DNA of 31,418 nt from the NCBI GenBank assembly GCA_002707765.1, contig PANV01000036.1:2583-34000 (forward strand), given 5' to 3'. Position 1 is the first letter of the stretch; each line of letters starts with the position of its first letter. Shown piece after piece: positions 24,638 through 31,418 of the stretch. Origin of the DNA: Fidelibacterota bacterium. Its GTDB lineage: Bacteria > Fidelibacterota > Marinisomatia > SCGC-AAA003-L08 > D37C17. Below the pieces are notes generated by a model. The model saw nothing but the letters and a program-made list of their open reading frames with translations, was not told the DNA's origin and did no database searches. The position numbers were made by a program, and so were the translations under genes.

Positions 24638-25368
24638 AAATTTATTTAATATATTATTTGTTTTTGATATCAACTTTATTAATTGCTGATAATCAAAAAA
24701 AATATATTTACAAAACTAAGTTTAAATCCTTAAATGTTGGTACTACAGAAATTATTTTTCAAGATCATGTGGAGGATACTGAGAAATTAATTATTACTAT
24801 TGAATCATTTAGTAATAAGTGGATTGATTTAATATATAAACTTCGTCACTATTCTAGCCTTATAGTAAATCGCCAAGATTATTCACTATTGAATTTATCG
24901 CAAAAAGTTCAGCAGGCAGATTATTTAGATTCATATAACGCAATAGTAGATTATGAAAAAAGTGTAGTCTATTATGACAATTTAAAAAATTTAAATAATG
25001 AACCCAAACAAGAATCATATATTGTACCAATTGAAGGTAAAGTTTATGACCCTTTTGCTATAATATTTTATTTAAAAAATATACCTTTAAATTTAAATCA
25101 AAATCATTTATTTAATTATTATAGCAAGAAAAGTATTAAGACATTAAAGTTAGATGTTATAAAGAAAGAATTTGTTAAAACACCCCATTCTAATCAACAA
25201 TGTTTTTTGGTCGTCCCTCATGCTACGAATAATGAATATCTGTTAAAAAACAAAGGTGAAATGAAAATTTGGTATACTGCTGACAGCCTACAGATACCTA
25301 TTAAAATACAACAAAAAATGAGGCATGGAGTAATGGAATTATTGCTATTAGATTATTATGAAAAATAA
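24634..25368 (+). CDS. DUF3108-like exported protein
   Basis: The 244-residue protein starts with a signal-peptide-like stretch (about 1-18, 'IYLIYYLFLISTLLIAD') and continues as a beta-rich domain beginning 'YIYKTKFKSLNVGTTEI', the usual opening of DUF3108 periplasmic proteins. 'DPFAIIFYLKNIPL' near 140-153 and 'GEMKIWYTADSLQIPIKIQ' near the end also fit. Function is unknown; a lipocalin-like or barrel fold in the periplasm is likely. The start is TTG, overlapping the waaA stop as TTGA; no in-frame ATG exists before residue 229, so TTG is well supported. It overlaps the kinase-like gene by 11 nt, which places it in an envelope gene block. Confidence 0.8.
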   Translation: MKIYLIYYLFLISTLLIADNQKKYIYKTKFKSLNVGTTEIIFQDHVEDTEKLIITIESFSNKWIDLIYKLRHYSSLIVNRQDYSLLNLSQKVQQADYLDSYNAIVDYEKSVVYYDNLKNLNNEPKQESYIVPIEGKVYDPFAIIFYLKNIPLNLNQNHLFNYYSKKSIKTLKLDVIKKEFVKTPHSNQQCFLVVPHATNNEYLLKNKGEMKIWYTADSLQIPIKIQQKMRHGVMELLLLDYYEK

Positions 25369-26257
25369 AAAATTTTTAATTATTATAAATCCAACAAGTG
25401 GTAAGAAGAAACACAAACAAGATATTATTTTTGTAGAAAATTTCTTTAATAAACATTCTATAAAAATTATCAAATTTTATACTGAGTATAAAGGTCATGC
25501 AAATGAATATTTAAAAAAAGTTAATGATAAGAAGTTTACAGATATTTTAGTTTATGGTGGTGATGGTACTTTTAATGAAGTTATTAATGGTGTTCTAGGA
25601 AGAAAAGATAAATATCATCCAAATATTGGCTTTTTACCTGGAGGATCGGGGAATGCAGTTATACATCATCTTAATTTATTAGATATAGAAAAAGCGTGTG
25701 AGAATATATTACGTTCCAATTTAAAAATAATAGATGTGATGGAATTATCCTTTAATAATAATATTGAATATTCCATAAATATTGTAGGTTGGGGAATGGT
25801 TACAGATATTGGTATTTTATCAGAAAAGTTGAGGTGGTTTGGTCCTGCAAGATATACTATAGCTAGTCTTATTTATATATTTAATATTAAAAATAGATTT
25901 GCTACCATTAAAGTTAATGATGCAGAATATCAGGATGATTATCTATTTATTTTAATTTCAAATACCAAATACACAGGGAAGGGTATGAAAATTGCACCTA
26001 ATGCTCAATTAAACGACCAAAAGTTAGATTTAATATGTGTAAAGAATAATATTACTAAATTTAATTTAATTAAGCTTCTACCTAAGCTCTTTACAGGCGA
26101 ACATATTCAATCTAAATACGTTGACTACGTTCAAATTCAAAGTTTAGAAATACTACCCAAATATAATGATGCATTAAATATTGATGGAGAAATACATGGC
26201 TTCACTCCAATAAAAATTAGGATTAGTGACAAAAGGCTATCTATTTATTCTGATTAA
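25358..26257 (+). CDS. Diacylglycerol kinase-family lipid kinase
   Basis: This soluble or membrane-associated kinase of the DAGK_cat superfamily (DgkB/YegS type) phosphorylates a lipid alcohol with ATP. The 299-residue protein has 'IINPTSGKKK' at 9-18, the nucleotide-binding 'GGDGTFNEVINGV' at 67-79, 'GFLPGGSGNAV' at 91-101, 'KGMKIAPNAQLNDQKLDL', and 'NIDGE' near the C-terminus, all standard. The substrate could be diacylglycerol, a sphingoid base or another lipid; sequence alone cannot say. It is the last gene of the second plus-strand block, and its final 17 nt overlap the 3' end of atpC on the other strand. Confidence 0.9.
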   Translation: MKNKKFLIIINPTSGKKKHKQDIIFVENFFNKHSIKIIKFYTEYKGHANEYLKKVNDKKFTDILVYGGDGTFNEVINGVLGRKDKYHPNIGFLPGGSGNAVIHHLNLLDIEKACENILRSNLKIIDVMELSFNNNIEYSINIVGWGMVTDIGILSEKLRWFGPARYTIASLIYIFNIKNRFATIKVNDAEYQDDYLFILISNTKYTGKGMKIAPNAQLNDQKLDLICVKNNITKFNLIKLLPKLFTGEHIQSKYVDYVQIQSLEILPKYNDALNIDGEIHGFTPIKIRISDKRLSIYSD

Positions 26258-26651
26258 ATTTTTTACTTATTGTAATTCTATTTTTTGCCCTATTAATAGC
26301 AGCTTGAGCTCGATCTAAATCAGCCTTTGGATTTTTAAGATGATTTTTAGCACGTTCAGCAGCATCATTAGCTCTGTTGAGATCTATAGTTTCTGCTTTT
26401 TCAGCAGTTTCTAAAAGTAGCTGAACACCTTCTCCTGCTATATCAGCAAAACCTCCTGAAGTAGAATAAAAGAAATGTTTATTATTTAATGTGATTCTTA
26501 CTTCTCCTGTATCAAGACCTATCATAGCTTTGGCGTGTTTAGCTCGTATTCCAATCAGCCCATCAATTGATGGGATTCTCACGTAATCAACTTGTTCAAA
26601 AGATTCAATACTTGTAGGAGTGATAATATCTAAGTGAAATTGCTTTTTCAT
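26241..26651 (-). CDS. atpC: F1Fo ATP synthase epsilon subunit
   Basis: Epsilon sits on the central stalk and can inhibit ATP hydrolysis through its C-terminal helices. The 136-residue protein has an N-terminal beta domain with 'LDIITPTSIES', 'VRIPSIDGLIGIRAKHAKAM' and 'FYSTSGGFADI', then two C-terminal helices (about 85-130, rich in 'ANDAAERAKN' and 'DRAQAAINRAKNR'), so the inhibitory part is present. The ATG overlaps the atpD stop (TAATG). It is the last gene of the operon, and its 3' end overlaps the convergent kinase-like gene. No hairpin terminator is seen. Confidence 0.95.
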   Translation of the reverse strand: MKKQFHLDIITPTSIESFEQVDYVRIPSIDGLIGIRAKHAKAMIGLDTGEVRITLNNKHFFYSTSGGFADIAGEGVQLLLETAEKAETIDLNRANDAAERAKNHLKNPKADLDRAQAAINRAKNRITISKKFNQNK

Positions 26652-28033
26652 TATTTTTTAGCTTTTTCAAAAGCTTCATCGATTGTACCTACATACATAA
26701 ATGCACTCTCAGGAAGCTCATCACAATCACCGTTAAGTATTGCTTCAAAACCTGAAATTGTATCTTCTTTTGAGACATATCTTCCTGGTGTTCCTGTAAA
26801 TTGTTCTGCAACAAAGAATGGTTGAGAGAAAAATCTTTGAATTCTTCTAGCTCTGTTTACAGTTACCTTATCCTCATCTGATAATTCATCCATACCCAAA
26901 ATAGCAATTATACCTTGAAGTTCATTATAATTTTGAAGAATTGTTTGTACAGATCTCGCTACATTATAGTGTCTATCACCAATGACTCGAGGATCAAGGA
27001 TTCTTGAACTAGATGCTAAGGGGTCAACAGCAGGATAAATTCCTAATTCTGATATTTTTCTTTCTAACACTGAGGTAGCATCTAAGTGAGCAAATGCTGT
27101 TGCAGGAGCAGGATCAGTTAAGTCATCAGCTGGTACATAAACAGCTTGTACGGATGTAACCGAACCCTTTTTTGTGGAAGTAATTCTTTCCTGTAAATCA
27201 CCCATCTCGGTTCCTAAGGTTGGCTGATATCCAACAGCTGAAGGCATTCTACCAAGTAGAGCAGATACTTCAGAACCAGCTTGAGTAAATCTAAAAATAT
27301 TATCTACAAACAATAGAACATCTTTTCCTTCTTCATCTCTAAAATATTCTGCCATTGATAATGCGCTCAATGCCACTCTTAATCTCGCACCAGGTGGTTC
27401 ATTCATTTGACCAAATACCATTGCAGTTTTGTCAATTACACCTGATTCTTCCATTTCCCTATATAAATCATTACCTTCTCTAGTTCTTTCACCAACTCCA
27501 GCAAAAACAGAGTATCCACCATGCTCTGTTGCAATATTTCTGATAAGTTCTTGAATAAGCACTGTTTTGCCAACCCCAGCTCCTCCAAATAATCCTGTTT
27601 TTCCACCCCGAGTATAGGGTTCCATTAAATCTACAACTTTAATTCCTGTCACGAGCATTTCTGCTTCAGTAGTTAAATTATCTAGCTTAGGTGCTGGACG
27701 ATGTATTGGATATTCTTTTACATCTGTTATCGGTTCTTTACCATCAATTGTATTACCAATTACATCAAACAATCTACCAAGAACCTTTTCTCCAACAGGT
27801 ACAGAAATAGGCTTTCCTAAGTCTTCAACTGGATAACCTCTAACTAAACCATCTGTAGAATCCATAGCAACAGTTCTAACAGTGGAATCTCCCAAATGCT
27901 GTGCAACTTCTAAGATAAGTTCATTTTTGTCCTCTTTTGTAATTTTTAATGCATTCATAATTTCAGGTAAATTTCCTTGTGAAAATTCAACATCAACTAC
28001 TGCACCCATTATTTGCGATATTTTACCTTGCAT
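26651..28033 (-). CDS. atpD: F1Fo ATP synthase beta subunit
   Basis: Beta carries the catalytic nucleotide site of F1. The 460-residue protein has Walker A 'GGAGVGKT' at 150-157, catalytic Glu182 in 'GERTREGNDLYREM', 'LLFVDNIFRFTQAGSEVSALLGR' over 240-262 (Walker B region and signature), and the DELSEED-loop as 'DELSDED' at 382-388. Length is normal. AAAGGA lies 10 nt before the ATG in an 18-nt gap after atpG, the largest gap inside the operon, so this most-needed subunit has its own ribosome binding site. Confidence 0.98.
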   Translation of the reverse strand: MQGKISQIMGAVVDVEFSQGNLPEIMNALKITKEDKNELILEVAQHLGDSTVRTVAMDSTDGLVRGYPVEDLGKPISVPVGEKVLGRLFDVIGNTIDGKEPITDVKEYPIHRPAPKLDNLTTEAEMLVTGIKVVDLMEPYTRGGKTGLFGGAGVGKTVLIQELIRNIATEHGGYSVFAGVGERTREGNDLYREMEESGVIDKTAMVFGQMNEPPGARLRVALSALSMAEYFRDEEGKDVLLFVDNIFRFTQAGSEVSALLGRMPSAVGYQPTLGTEMGDLQERITSTKKGSVTSVQAVYVPADDLTDPAPATAFAHLDATSVLERKISELGIYPAVDPLASSSRILDPRVIGDRHYNVARSVQTILQNYNELQGIIAILGMDELSDEDKVTVNRARRIQRFFSQPFFVAEQFTGTPGRYVSKEDTISGFEAILNGDCDELPESAFMYVGTIDEAFEKAKK

Positions 28034-28043
28034 ATTTAATTCA

Positions 28044-28049
28044 TCCTTT
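28044..28049 (-). promoter_or_regulatory. Shine-Dalgarno sequence of atpD
   Basis: On the reverse strand AAAGGA lies 10 nt before the atpD ATG, in the 18-nt gap after atpG. The other minus-strand starts lack a purine-rich site, apart from atpA. Confidence 0.6.
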
Positions 28050-28051
28050 CG

Positions 28052-28915
28052 TTAATTTGAGAGAGCCTCTGCACCTCCAACTATTTCAAGCATTTCAGTT
28101 GTAATAGCTGTTTGTCGGGCTTTATTAAATTGTAATTTTAGGTCACTAATCATTTCTTTAGCATTCTCAGTAGCATTATCCATTGCAAGCATTCTAGCTG
28201 CTTGTTCACTTGCATAGGATTCAAGTAAGCATTGCCATATTTGAGTATTAAAATATTTTGGTACTAATGTTGTAACAATTTCTTCTTTCGATGGTTCAAA
28301 AATGATATCTTCCAATGAATTTTTTGATTTGTCTTGAAACTTTATAGGTAGGATTTGATTATTTAGTACTTCTTGTGAAGCAGCATTTTTAAAAAAATTA
28401 AAAACTACACTTAAATAATCAATTTCTTTATTTAAAAATAGTTTAACTAAATAATTGCCAATATTAATTGCTTGAGTGTATGTTAAATTATCCCATGTTT
28501 CTTGAAATGGAGCTTCTACATTATAACTTCTATTTTCAAAATACTCAAAACACTTTTTACCAATACAAATTAATTTAACTTTATCTTTGCCTAAAATATT
28601 AATCTGCTCCTCTACCGCTTTGATAACATTCGAATTGAATGAACCTGCCAAACCCCTATCTGATGTAATTACAAGAAATGCATGATTATGAATATTTTGT
28701 CTTTCTTTTAAAAGAGGGGATATGCTATAATCTAAATCTGAAGCTAATAAATCTTGAATAACTGTTTCTAATCTTTTAGAATATGGTCTAGCTTGTTCCA
28801 TTCTTTCTTGAGCGCGCTTTAATTTTGCTGCAGCAACCATTTTCATAGCTTTTGTAACCTTTTGTATACTTGAAACAGATTTAATTTGAGATTGTATATG
28901 CTTTAAATTTGCCAT
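28052..28915 (-). CDS. atpG: F1Fo ATP synthase gamma subunit
   Basis: Gamma is the rotating shaft within the alpha3beta3 ring. The 287-residue protein starts 'MANLKHIQSQIKSVSSIQKVTKAMKMVAA' (first 29 residues, two adjoining motifs) and ends with the signature helix 'DNATENAKEMISDLKLQFNK' followed by 'ARQTAITTEMLEIVGGAEAL'; these two long helices form the coiled coil. The middle Rossmann-like domain has 'ITSDRGLAGSFNSNVIK'. All is typical. The ATG overlaps the last base of the atpA stop (TAATG). Confidence 0.97.
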   Translation of the reverse strand: MANLKHIQSQIKSVSSIQKVTKAMKMVAAAKLKRAQERMEQARPYSKRLETVIQDLLASDLDYSISPLLKERQNIHNHAFLVITSDRGLAGSFNSNVIKAVEEQINILGKDKVKLICIGKKCFEYFENRSYNVEAPFQETWDNLTYTQAINIGNYLVKLFLNKEIDYLSVVFNFFKNAASQEVLNNQILPIKFQDKSKNSLEDIIFEPSKEEIVTTLVPKYFNTQIWQCLLESYASEQAARMLAMDNATENAKEMISDLKLQFNKARQTAITTEMLEIVGGAEALSN

Positions 28916-30423
28916 TAATTACTTGAATATGTTGCGTTAAAGTCCTCTATTGCAGATTTTAACTCACCTTCTGTATCGCTATCTATTTTCCCTGTATTAA
29001 TGATAGTTTCTACAGTCTTGGATTTATTAGATGATAAAAATTCGATTAATCCTTTTTCGTAATCTTCTACCTGAGAAATTTCAACATCATCCATAAGTCC
29101 ATTAACACCAGCAAAAATAATAATTACTTGATTAGTAACCGACATGGGTACATATTGCTTTTGTTTAAGTATCTCAACCATAATTCTTCCGCGATTTAGC
29201 TGCTTTTGTGTAGCTTCATCTACAGAACCAAATTTAGCAAATGCTTCAAGTTCTCTAAATTGTGCTAAATCTAATTTGAGGGTTCCTGCAACTTTTTTCA
29301 TAGCTTTAATTTGTGCAGAACCGCCAACTCTAGAAACTGAAATTCCAACATCAACAGCTGGTCTGATACCTGAATTAAAGAGATTTGTATCTAAGAAAAT
29401 TTGTCCATCTGTAATTGATATTACATTTGTTGGTATATATGCAGAAACATCACCTTCTTGGGTTTCTATTACTGGTAATGCGGTTAGAGAACCTCCTCCT
29501 AAATCTTCACTAAGTTTACTAGATCTTTCTAGAAGCCTACTATGTATATAAAAGACATCACCAGGATATGCTTCACGACCAGGAGGCCTTCTAAGAAGCA
29601 AGGACATTTGTCGGTATGCACTAGCTTGTTTTGATAAATCATCATAAATTATTAAAGCATGTTTACCATTATCTCTGAAAAACTCTCCCATTGAAGATCC
29701 TGCATATGGAGCAATATATTGCATTGGAGCTGGATCAGAGGCATTTGCAGTAACAACAATTGTATAATCCATTGCGCCTGCTTTTTCTAGTTCAGCAACT
29801 ACCCTCGCAACAGTTGAAGCCTTTTGCCCAATAGCAACATAAATACAAAATACATCAGAATCTTTTTGATTGATGATTGCATCAATTGCAATTGCTGTTT
29901 TACCTGTTTGACGGTCTCCAATTATTAACTCTCTTTGACCTCGCCCTATAGGAGTCATACTGTCTATACTTTTTAAACCAGTTTGTAATGGTTCGACAAC
30001 TGGCTGTCTTTGCATTACACCAAGAGCCTTTCTTTCAATTGGATAAGATTTTGATGAGTTTATGCTACCTTTACCATCCAATGGTTGTCCTAGAGGATTA
30101 ACAACTCTACCTATAAGCTCTTCTCCAATTGGCACTTCTACAATTTTTCCGGTTCTTTTAGCAGTATCGCCTTCTTTAACTAAACTACTGTCACCAAATA
30201 AAACTATCCCCACTGAATCTTCTTCAAGATTCAATGCCATTCCAAAAACTCCATTTGGTAGTTCAACTAGTTCAGAACTCATTATGTTTTCTAGGCCACT
30301 TACCCTAGCAACTCCATCACCAATATAGATAACCTCACCAACTTCTGATACACCAATATTGGCATCGTGAGAATCTAATTGTTTTTTTAACGTTGCTATT
30401 ATTTCATCTGTTTTAAAATCCAT
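28915..30423 (-). CDS. atpA: F1Fo ATP synthase alpha subunit
   Basis: Alpha alternates with beta in the F1 ring and binds regulatory nucleotide. The 502-residue protein has Walker A 'GDRQTGKT' at 169-176, 'PYAGSSMGEFFRDNGKHALI', 'LLLRRPPGREAYPGDVFY', and the family signature with the arginine finger region 'PAVDVGISVSRVGGSAQ'. The N-terminal helix that meets the delta subunit is present. AGGAGT 4 nt upstream is a strong ribosome binding site and fixes the ATG. A 15-nt gap separates it from atpH. Confidence 0.98.
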   Translation of the reverse strand: MDFKTDEIIATLKKQLDSHDANIGVSEVGEVIYIGDGVARVSGLENIMSSELVELPNGVFGMALNLEEDSVGIVLFGDSSLVKEGDTAKRTGKIVEVPIGEELIGRVVNPLGQPLDGKGSINSSKSYPIERKALGVMQRQPVVEPLQTGLKSIDSMTPIGRGQRELIIGDRQTGKTAIAIDAIINQKDSDVFCIYVAIGQKASTVARVVAELEKAGAMDYTIVVTANASDPAPMQYIAPYAGSSMGEFFRDNGKHALIIYDDLSKQASAYRQMSLLLRRPPGREAYPGDVFYIHSRLLERSSKLSEDLGGGSLTALPVIETQEGDVSAYIPTNVISITDGQIFLDTNLFNSGIRPAVDVGISVSRVGGSAQIKAMKKVAGTLKLDLAQFRELEAFAKFGSVDEATQKQLNRGRIMVEILKQKQYVPMSVTNQVIIIFAGVNGLMDDVEISQVEDYEKGLIEFLSSNKSKTVETIINTGKIDSDTEGELKSAIEDFNATYSSN

Positions 30424-30427
30424 GCTG

Positions 30428-30433
30428 ACTCCT
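30428..30433 (-). promoter_or_regulatory. Shine-Dalgarno sequence of atpA
   Basis: On the reverse strand AGGAGT lies 4 nt before the atpA ATG. Together with the rho site it is the clearest ribosome binding site in the window. Confidence 0.75.
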
Positions 30434-30438
30434 AATCG

Positions 30439-30951
30439 TTACAAATTATGTAATGTTTTTTTTAATTGATTTAATTGATATTGAATTGAATTATCAAAAA
30501 TTTTATTTTCGTGTTTAATTTTGATACCGCCAATTAAGGATTTATCAATTTTTATTTTAATTTCAAGATTTAGACTTTGAAATAATTTTTCTAAATCTTT
30601 TGTTGGTACTTCATCAGCAGTATAAATTTCTATTTTGTTCTTGCCTAATTCTTTATCAGCAAGGTTTAAAAATTTATTGATTATTTCCAACAATGATTTA
30701 GTTTTCTTATTAATAATTATTATACAAAGAAACTCCCTTACTATATCGTGAAATTCATTTAATGTATTTTTAATGATTAAACATTTATTTTCATCAGTGA
30801 GTTTTTTTGAGTCAAATAACAGCCTAAAAGAACTCTCTCTTCTAATTAGATATTTAACAAATTTTAACTCATTAGCAATTAGTTCTAAATTATAATGCTT
30901 AACACATAGGTTAAAAAGAGTGTTATAGTATTTATTAATTTGACTTTGCAT
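30439..30951 (-). CDS. atpH: F1Fo ATP synthase delta subunit
   Basis: Delta (OSCP) links the top of F1 to the peripheral stalk. The 170-residue protein has a helical N-terminal domain with 'NKYYNTLFNLCVKHYNLE' (a divergent form of the usual Y-A-x-A-L-F start) and the C-terminal 'IEIYTADEV' and 'IKIDKSLIGGIKIKHENKIFDNSI' pattern (two adjoining strands), where the family has 'DPSLIGGFxxxxGDxxxDxSV'. Length is normal. Sequence divergence is high, as is usual for delta, and the call also rests on its place between atpF and atpA. It starts 2 nt after atpF; no ribosome binding site is seen. Confidence 0.92.
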   Translation of the reverse strand: MQSQINKYYNTLFNLCVKHYNLELIANELKFVKYLIRRESSFRLLFDSKKLTDENKCLIIKNTLNEFHDIVREFLCIIIINKKTKSLLEIINKFLNLADKELGKNKIEIYTADEVPTKDLEKLFQSLNLEIKIKIDKSLIGGIKIKHENKIFDNSIQYQLNQLKKTLHNL

Positions 30952-30953
30952 AA

Positions 30954-31418
30954 TTAATTATTTTGCTGGAATTCTTTCACTGTATTTTCAATGATAGTCT
31001 TATTATCTTCATTATTTAGATTTCTTTTAATCACTTTTTCCGAAGCCTCAAGTGCGATTGACACAACCATTGTTTTAATCTCACTAAGAGCTTGATCTTT
31101 GGCATTATCAATATCCTTTTTTGCCTTATCAAGTAAAGAATCATATTTAGATTGACCATCAGATTCTAGCTTTTGTTTGAGTTTTTCTCCAGCATCTTTA
31201 GCTTCTAAAATAATATTATTAGCTTCTTTTTTTGCCTCTTTTAATATTTTTTCATTTTGTTGAGCGCTAAGTTCTTGATCCGCAATAATTTTTTCCGCTT
31301 TATTTAAAGATTCTTCTATTTTTTGCTCTCTAGCATCCAGGGCTTCCATTAATGGGCCCCATGCCTTCCATCTTAAAACAATTAAAACAAGCAAGAAAGT
31401 AATTACCGCCCACCAAAA
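30954..31418 (-). CDS. atpF: F1Fo ATP synthase b subunit (5'-truncated by window edge)
   Basis: Subunit b forms the peripheral stalk, with one membrane helix and a long cytoplasmic coiled coil. The open frame continues through the right edge: the 155 visible residues begin inside the membrane segment ('FWWAVITFLLVLIVLRWKAW'), followed by 'GPLMEALDAREQKIEESLNKAE' (two adjoining motifs) and a charged, Ala/Lys/Glu-rich helix to the end. The real start lies beyond the window, so an in-frame TTG near 31394 is not the start. atpB and atpE would be expected next but are not visible. A single b gene seems to be used, as far as this edge shows. Confidence 0.95.
   Translation of the reverse strand, partial: FWWAVITFLLVLIVLRWKAWGPLMEALDAREQKIEESLNKAEKIIADQELSAQQNEKILKEAKKEANNIILEAKDAGEKLKQKLESDGQSKYDSLLDKAKKDIDNAKDQALSEIKTMVVSIALEASEKVIKRNLNNEDNKTIIENTVKEFQQNN

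Noticed and set aside
29144..29551. Plus-strand open frame of 135 codons inside atpA
   Set aside because: It is antisense to a highly conserved part of the ATP synthase alpha subunit, and the translation is low-complexity without motifs.
1..31418. CRISPR arrays, tRNA or rRNA genes, insertion sequences, phage or toxin-antitoxin modules
   Set aside because: I looked in the gaps and found no repeated spacers, cloverleaf-like or rRNA sequence, transposase motifs or terminal repeats. The genes are chromosomal core genes and the gaps are too short to hold such elements.

Overview
The window is a gene-dense, very AT-rich bacterial chromosome segment (about 30% GC by eye, not computed). It carries housekeeping and envelope genes; I see no tRNA, rRNA, CRISPR array, insertion sequence or phage gene. 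Gram-negative traits (a WaaA-type GT30 transferase, a nonulosonate activation pair, a DivIC/FtsB-like protein), 'RHDLWP' and 'VPHEV' motifs in WaaA that look Bacteroidetes-like, a DGGGP-synthase-like UbiA protein and tight spacing all suggest a streamlined, probably marine member of the FCB superphylum, perhaps Marinimicrobia (SAR406). That placement is inference from protein style, not from a search.

Layout. A truncated FemAB/GNAT-like gene reads out of the left edge on the minus strand. From 431 to 21350 every gene is on the plus strand, most with 0-10 nt spacing or 1-11 nt overlaps. In order: eno, ftsB-like, an Amidase_3 cell-wall amidase, murI, folC; rho and a class I aminotransferase; rpmB and rpmE (both zinc-free types); a DUF1385 membrane protein, prfA, prmC, a UbiA prenyltransferase; dnaE, dtd; a B12-binding mutase subunit, a TPR protein, an M24 peptidase, a methyltransferase; then a MarR regulator, mutY and plsC. 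A minus-strand membrane protein converges on plsC with a 29-nt overlap. A second plus-strand block (22214-26257) holds a NeuA-like cytidylyltransferase, a KdsC-like phosphatase, WaaA-like transferase, a DUF3108 protein and a diacylglycerol-kinase-family protein. It converges, with a 17-nt overlap, on the F1Fo ATP synthase operon (minus strand, atpF-H-A-G-D-C; atpF runs off the right edge).

How the genes fit together. prfA and prmC are a functional pair (release factor and its GGQ methylase). amidase, murI and the DivIC-like protein act in wall synthesis and division. The neuA/kdsC/waaA block is an outer-membrane sugar module. mutY here has a MutT-like C-terminal half with an almost intact Nudix box. 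No stretch above 300 bases lacks a gene, and no convincing intrinsic terminator was seen.

No wholly new system stands out. The points most worth a second look are: the MutY-Nudix fusion; the neuA/kdsC junction with an A9 tract at which slippage would fuse the two proteins; a MarR promoter predicting a leaderless mRNA with paired 11-bp near-palindromes; a 14-bp tandem duplication that supplies the eno stop and the ftsB start; and a DGGGPS-like UbiA protein.
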